From Emmonsiellopsis sp. PD_33 (taxonomy: Eukaryota > Ascomycota > Eurotiomycetes > Onygenales > Ajellomycetaceae): a stretch of 64,000 bases of DNA. Positions within the stretch are counted from its first letter, which is position 1; each line of letters begins with the position of its first letter. The position numbers were made by a program, and so were the translations under genes. Under the pieces are notes generated by a model. That model was not told the origin of the DNA and made no database searches. It worked only from the letters and a program-made list of their open reading frames with translations. The stretch lies in assembly GCA_032988165.1 (NCBI GenBank), contig JANTQF010000091.1:53733-117732 (forward strand), read 5' to 3'. Shown piece after piece: positions 59,097-64,000 of this stretch.

Positions 59097-59820
59097 TGTG
59101 GTATATCTGTTCTTCCTATGGACCCTATCTACTGGTTATATGGACGGATGCTTTATAGTAAGGGTCGTCTTGCGATACTCAGGTTTCTAAAATTAGAAGG
59201 ATCAAGTGTTTTACAGCGGTTAATATTTTAGTCATGATATGCTTGCGGCGTTTCAAACTGGCGGGTGATGCGCACTCCTAAAACTAATACACATGTTTTT
59301 GCATTTTCCTTTCTCTCCCTTTTTACTCACGAAGTCATCATAAATTTTTTCAACGTGTGAAAGCCAATAAGAAAGATCATTTCCATTGAGTCACAAGAAG
59401 CAAAAGGGTCAAGGCGCATTTCTCGCACCCTGTTGATTAATCCATTAACTGGGTGGAGCGTTCTAATTAACCCCTTCACAAACGGCATAATTAATAATCT
59501 GTGCCCATCAACCGAATTAATCAACGTCCAGGATTCCAAAATCTCCAAGGTCCCTTTCTCATACCTCAAAAATCCCACCCAATCAGCGCCCCCAATTCCA
59601 CCACCTCGGAAAAACTAAAAGTCCGCCACCACCAGCACCATCCAAACCTTCAACTTCAACAGCGGAATCCGATTCCATTCCTAACCACCCCCAGACCAAC
59701 AGCCACACTCCAAACAGGCACAGAGAAACTATGAATTGAGCCTTCACCACATCCCAACACCAATTAACCAGACCAATTCCGCCCTCCACCCTCGGAGGTC
59801 CCACCCTCCCGCCTACCACC
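59097..59820. other. Intergenic ILV1 / bL36m
   Basis: ILV1 3' UTR and the bL36m promoter. A CT- and CCA-rich stretch lies before the downstream start (about 59,575-59,820). No gene was recognised. Confidence 0.5.
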
Positions 59821-60280
59821 ATGTTCCCCCTCCGCTCCCTCCTCCGCTCCTCCACCTCCTCCACCTCGACATCCCTCTTCTCCCTTCGCCGCCTCACCCC
59901 CCTCTTCTCCCGCCAAACATACCGCTCGATATCCCTCTGGTCCGCCACCCGCGCGTCAACATCGCTGCTCGCGAGACTAGGCAATGCCGCCGCATCAAAG
60001 AGCATAATGAATGCCGGAAGGGAGAACAGCTCGTCGGCGCTGGGACAGGTCCGTGGAATGAAGACGCGGTCGTCTGTGAAGAGGCTGTGTGATGGGTGCA
60101 AGCCGGTTAGGCGGAAGAATCGGGTTTATATCATTTGGTAGGTTTAGGCTTGTATTTTCCTGCCTTTTTTGGGGGGATGTTTTGGGGATGGATGGCTATG
60201 GAATTGTTTGCTGACTTGGGATTGCTCTGGGGCGGAATAGTTCGAAGAATCCGAAGCACAAGCAGAGGCAGGGGAAATAG
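59821..60280 (+). CDS. RTC6: Mitochondrial ribosomal protein bL36m
   Basis: Large-subunit mitoribosomal protein homologous to bacterial L36. Two exons: 59,821-60,137 and 60,241-60,280, with a 103-nt intron; 118 aa. Residues 1-78 form a Ser/Arg-rich mitochondrial leader. The conserved core starts at RGMKTRSSVKRLCDGCKPV. The zinc ligands C90, C93, C106 and H112 have exactly the bacterial spacing. The intron falls inside the codon of C106 (TG|T), so the unspliced frame loses the third and fourth ligands. The exon 2 product is just SKNPKHKQRQGK after the split Cys. Confidence 0.94.
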
Positions 60281-60956
60281 GTGGTGGGATCTTATGATGT
60301 GTTTTTGAGATAGGGAGGTCGCATAGTACATTCAACCCGGCAGATGGGGGGGATTTGCACGTCCCCTGCGGCCGACGGCGGGGACGAATTCGTTAGACCT
60401 GAAGAGAATGGGTACGGACCGTCTTCAGGACATTATCAATTCCGACATGTCTCTGCCTTCTGGCGTCGAACTCTTTCGCGAATGCGCCTCTCGTCGTCTT
60501 ACCCCTCGTGCCGATGTTGATTGCGCTCCACCTTGTTTTTTTTATTTCCGGTTGTATATTTGGGCTTGTGAAAGATATTAGACCTGGCTACTCCATGGAG
60601 TTTTTTTTAGAGATGTATATTGTATTATAGTTCGCAATGGATGTCTTTCTGTTCAAGTCGGTTCCATATCGCTACTCTTTCACCGCGCCCAACTTGCAAA
60701 ACGCCTAAAAATCACAACAACTGACCCCAATTGACCCCATTGACCAGCAGCAAAATATTCTCTCCCCTTGTCGCGCGGTAGAACTGTCCTTGAAGCCCAT
60801 CTCCCCAACTCCCACGGTCGCGATTTTTTGCGGCCAGGAACAAGTCACGGCTGACTAACACCTTAGTCATCACGTCCCCGAAAAAAAGTTCTGGAGACGC
60901 CCGGGATGAACAGACACCCTTAACCTCGCAACCCGAATGACAAGGCCATCGTCACC
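60281..60956. promoter_or_regulatory. MEF1 upstream region with two short uORFs
   Basis: No gene was recognised in the first 600 bp. Two tiny upstream ORFs precede the MEF1 start: 60,906-60,923 (MNRHP, stop) and 60,937-60,960 (MTRPSSP, stop). The TGA of the second overlaps the main ATG as ATGA. Whether they are in the mRNA depends on the unknown transcription start. Confidence 0.55.
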
Positions 60957-63591
60957 ATGAGGGCCCATTCTGTTCTTCGGACGCAAGTCCGCTCCCTCAC
61001 CGGCGTCTCCAGAGCCCCAATTGGCCTGCAATCCGACCTCTACCGACGATGCGCCTCCAACGCGGCTCTCCAGACTTTTACTACTGCTACTTCTCCCCTT
61101 CGCCGGGTCCCAGTGACTGGAAGATGGCAGCAGGTCCGCCATTCCTCCGCTGCTGCTGCTGTGTAAGAAATCTCTACTTTGCCAGTGAAACAGGTGTTGG
61201 TTTTAAGAATGGCAGTTTTAATATGTTGCCTTTTGGATAATTTAGGTTAGAAAAGGCTGCAGCGGACCCGTCAACGCTCTCGCAGGAGGCTATTATTGAG
61301 AACATGGATCCCGTGGAGGTTGAGCGATTGTCGAGAGTTCGGAATATTGGTATTGCGGTATGCTCGGACTTCATTAAACATATGATATCGTTTATATGCG
61401 GGGAACTTTGATTGATGGTTCGTTCTCTGGCAGGCACATATCGATAGCGGAAAGACGACATCCACCGAGCGCGTACTCTTCTACACCGGCCGTATCAAGG
61501 CCATCCACGAGGTGCGCGGACGCGATTCCGTCGGTGCTAAGATGGACTCCATGGACCTGGAACGAGAGAAAGGCATCACCATCCAGTCTGCGGCTACCTT
61601 TGCCGACTGGATCAAGAAGGAGAACGGCGAGGAGAAAACATACCATATCAACTTGATCGATACGCCCGGCCATATCGATTTCACGATCGAGGTCGAGAGA
61701 GCTCTCCGTGTTTTGGACGGTGCCGTGTTGATTCTCTGCGCCGTGTCTGGTGTGCAGTCGCAAACTATGACTGTCGACAGACAGATGAGACGGTACAATG
61801 TGCCCCGTATCTCGTTTATTAATAAGATGGACAGAATGGGTGCCAACCCTTTCAAGGCCATTGAGCAGATCAACCAGAAGCTGAAGATCCATGCCGCTGC
61901 TGTTCAGGTGCCGATTGGGGCGGAGGATGAGTTCGAGGGTGTGGTGGATTTGATCCGTATGAAGGCTATTTATAACGAGGGCTCCAAGGGTGAAATTATC
62001 GTCGAGAAGGACGAGATTCCGGAGAAAGTCAGGGATATCGCCGAGGAGCGGAGGAGGATGCTCATTGAGACCCTGGCCGATGTTGATGATGAGATCGCAG
62101 AACTTTTCCTCGAGGAGCAGGAACCTACCCAACTGCAACTCAAGGCTGCTATTCGACGGGCAACGATTTCGCGGAAATTCACCCCCGTCTTCATGGGTTC
62201 CGCACTTGCAGACAAATCTGTTCAGCCCATGCTGGACGGCGTTTGCGACTATCTCCCCAACCCCTCCGAGGTCGAGAATCTTGCCCTGGATCAGAAGCGC
62301 GATGAGGCCTCCGTCAAGCTTGTCTCCTACAACGCTCTACCATTCGTTGGTCTAGCTTTCAAGCTGGAAGAGAGCAACTATGGACAACTTACATACATCC
62401 GAGTATACCAAGGCACCCTCCGCAAGGGCACCAACGTCTTCAACGCCCGAAACGGCAAAAAGATTAAGGTTCCGAGAATTGTTCGCATGCATTCGAACGA
62501 AATGGAGGAGGTGGACGAGATCGGTGCTGGTGAGATTTGCGCCGTGTTTGGTGTCGACTGTGCGTCAGGAGATACCTTCACCGATGGTCAACTTGCCTAC
62601 AGCATGAGCTCCATGTTCGTGCCCGAACCCGTTATCTCCCTCTCTATCAAGCCCAAGAATAACAAAGATGCCGCCAATTTCTCCAAGGGTATCAATCGTT
62701 TCCAACGTGAAGATCCCACCTTCCGCGTCCACTTCGACGAGGAGAGCGAAGAGACTATTATCTCTGGTATGGGCGAATTGCATCTGGAAGTTTACGTCGA
62801 ACGTCTGCGCCGCGAATACCGTGTCGACTGCGTGACTGGTAAGCCCCAAGTTGCCTACCGTGAGACGATCGGTAACAGGACCGACTTCGACCACTTGCTC
62901 AAGAAACAAACCGGCGGTCCTGGTGACTTCGCTGGAGTTATTGGTTGGATGGAGCCCACTGGAACCCTGGAGCAGAACGTCTTCGAGACGAAGATCACCG
63001 GCGGTACCATTCCCGAGAAGTACCTCTTTGCTTGCGAGAAGGGTTTCAACCTTGCTTGCGAGAAGGGACCTCTGACGGGCCACAAGGTTCTCGGAACCAA
63101 GATGGTGATCATCGACGGAGCCACGCATCTTACTGACTCGTCTGAAATGGCGTTCAAGATCTCCACCCAACAAGCCTTCCGCAAGGCGTTCAAGGAGAGC
63201 AAGCCGCAGGTGCTCGAGCCGCTGATGAAGACTGTCATTACAGCTCCAGTCGAGTTCCAGGGTGACGTTATCGGTCTGTTGAATAAGCGCAACGCTGTCA
63301 TCAATGATACCGATACGCAGGTTGATGAGTTTACGATCTATGCCGACTGCAGCTTGAACAGCATGTTTGGCTTCAGTACACATCTGCGCGCGGCCACGCA
63401 GGGTAAGGGCGAGTACACCATGGAGTTCAGCCATTACGAGAAGGCGTCCGGTCAGCTACAGTAAGTTCTATTATATTCCATCCCATGTCCCGATTCTTTG
63501 GATGTATATATTCTAACTACATGTTGCAAACTACAGGAAAGAGCTCATTGCCGAGTACGAAAAGGCCCAGGCCGATCGACACAAGAAATAA
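60957..63591 (+). CDS. MEF1: Mitochondrial elongation factor G1
   Basis: GTPase that drives translocation on the mitoribosome. Four exons: 60,957-61,162, 61,246-61,357, 61,434-63,460 and 63,537-63,591; 799 aa. The Arg/Ser-rich residues 1-65 look like a mitochondrial transit peptide ending near VRHSSAAAA. GTP-binding motifs: AHIDSGKTT (107-115), DTPGH (182-186) and NKMD (236-239). RGRDSVGAKMDSMDLEREKG is the switch I region of EF-G1. The EF-G domains II to V follow, with GMGELHLEVYVERL typical of domain III and SMFGFSTHLRAATQGKGEY of the domain V end. The last exon encodes KELIAEYEKAQADRHKK. The length is typical. Confidence 0.96.
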
Positions 63592-64000
63592 GGCTTGAAC
63601 CGCCCCCCCTCAAACCTTGACTAGCCTCTCGTGTTTCGACATCTTCCCAATCAGTATGGACTATAACGATACTTTTCCCTCCGCACCTATCTTGCTTAAC
63701 CGGCTTATTCGGCCACCATGCGGATTCCCAAATCCTCCCGGAACCATAATAAAGGGCGACAATGCCTCTTACATAGCTCGCTCATGGAGCTGAGACGGCT
63801 TTCTCCCCCCCTTACCTCTCACTACCTACAACCCCTCCTTCCTCTCCCCGGACCAATCCCTACCTACTCCATCATCCAAACCACCACTTCCCGCCATCTG
63901 TACCACAACCAAACCAAACCGATAGATTCCCATTCTCATCTCGTGTATTTTTCTCTCTCTCAGGTTAAAATAAAAAGGATATTAAAAATATTTTGTTTCT
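63592..64000. other. MEF1 3' flank
   Basis: Probable 3' UTR, CT-rich. AATAAAGG (63,748) and AAATAAAAAGG (63,970) are possible poly(A) signals. No further gene was recognised. Confidence 0.45.

Noticed and set aside
61392..63434. Long minus-strand open frames opposite MEF1
   Set aside because: Shadows of a strongly codon-biased, GC-rich gene on the plus strand.

Overview
The window looks like a filamentous ascomycete (Pezizomycotina) chromosome segment. The genes have short introns (47-101 nt) with GTRNGT...YAG ends. The pescadillo, PIG-U, Naa40, LYRM2, Rcf1, threonine deaminase, bL36m and mitochondrial EF-G proteins all read as fungal. A CpG-rich gene background broken by a CpG-empty, AT-rich block suggests Eurotiomycetes, possibly Onygenales. 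That placement is an inference from composition and transposon type, not proof.

Left gene block (about 600-8,311): NOP7/pescadillo (-) and GPI transamidase subunit PIG-U (+) are divergent from a 283-bp spacer. PIG-U converges on a Naa40-type N-acetyltransferase (-), which is divergent from a five-exon LYR-motif mitochondrial gene (+). Rcf1 (-), a respiratory supercomplex factor, follows. Right gene block (about 55,930-64,000): threonine deaminase ILV1 (+), mitochondrial ribosomal protein bL36m (+) and mitochondrial elongation factor G1 (+). Exon boundaries were fixed by hand so that each reading frame and family motif is continuous. The blocks are ordinary housekeeping genes with a mitochondrial bias.

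Between them (8,328-55,913) lies a 47.6-kb island in which I found no CG dinucleotide in the stretches I read. It is one nested set of transposons whose order can be read from target-site duplications (TSDs). A LINE (minus strand) inserted first, flanked by a 16-bp TSD. It was then hit by an A-family LTR, now a solo LTR with TSD GTAG. That LTR was hit by Gypsy chromovirus B, with TSD TTGAC/TTAAC and 270-bp LTRs. B was hit twice. Gypsy chromovirus C (TSD TCACA, 161-bp LTRs) entered its left LTR. An 11-kb hAT-type DNA transposon D (TSD GTTCAGTC) entered its integrase/chromodomain. C was hit in its protease by a complete A element (TSD CCAC, 318-bp LTRs). Reading frames rejoin across each junction.

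All coding sequence in the island is decayed by C-to-T and G-to-A changes: CAG/CAA to TAG/TAA, YIDD to YIDN, DSG to DSS. This matches a RIP-like process that strips CpG. The least explained parts are: a long reading frame after integrase in A, with a possible 2-oxoglutarate/Fe(II) dioxygenase motif; a second, unrelated post-integrase frame in C; and element D, which carries a tandem gene pair, a multi-intron gene and about ten copies of a 16-bp palindrome, five of them inside predicted introns.
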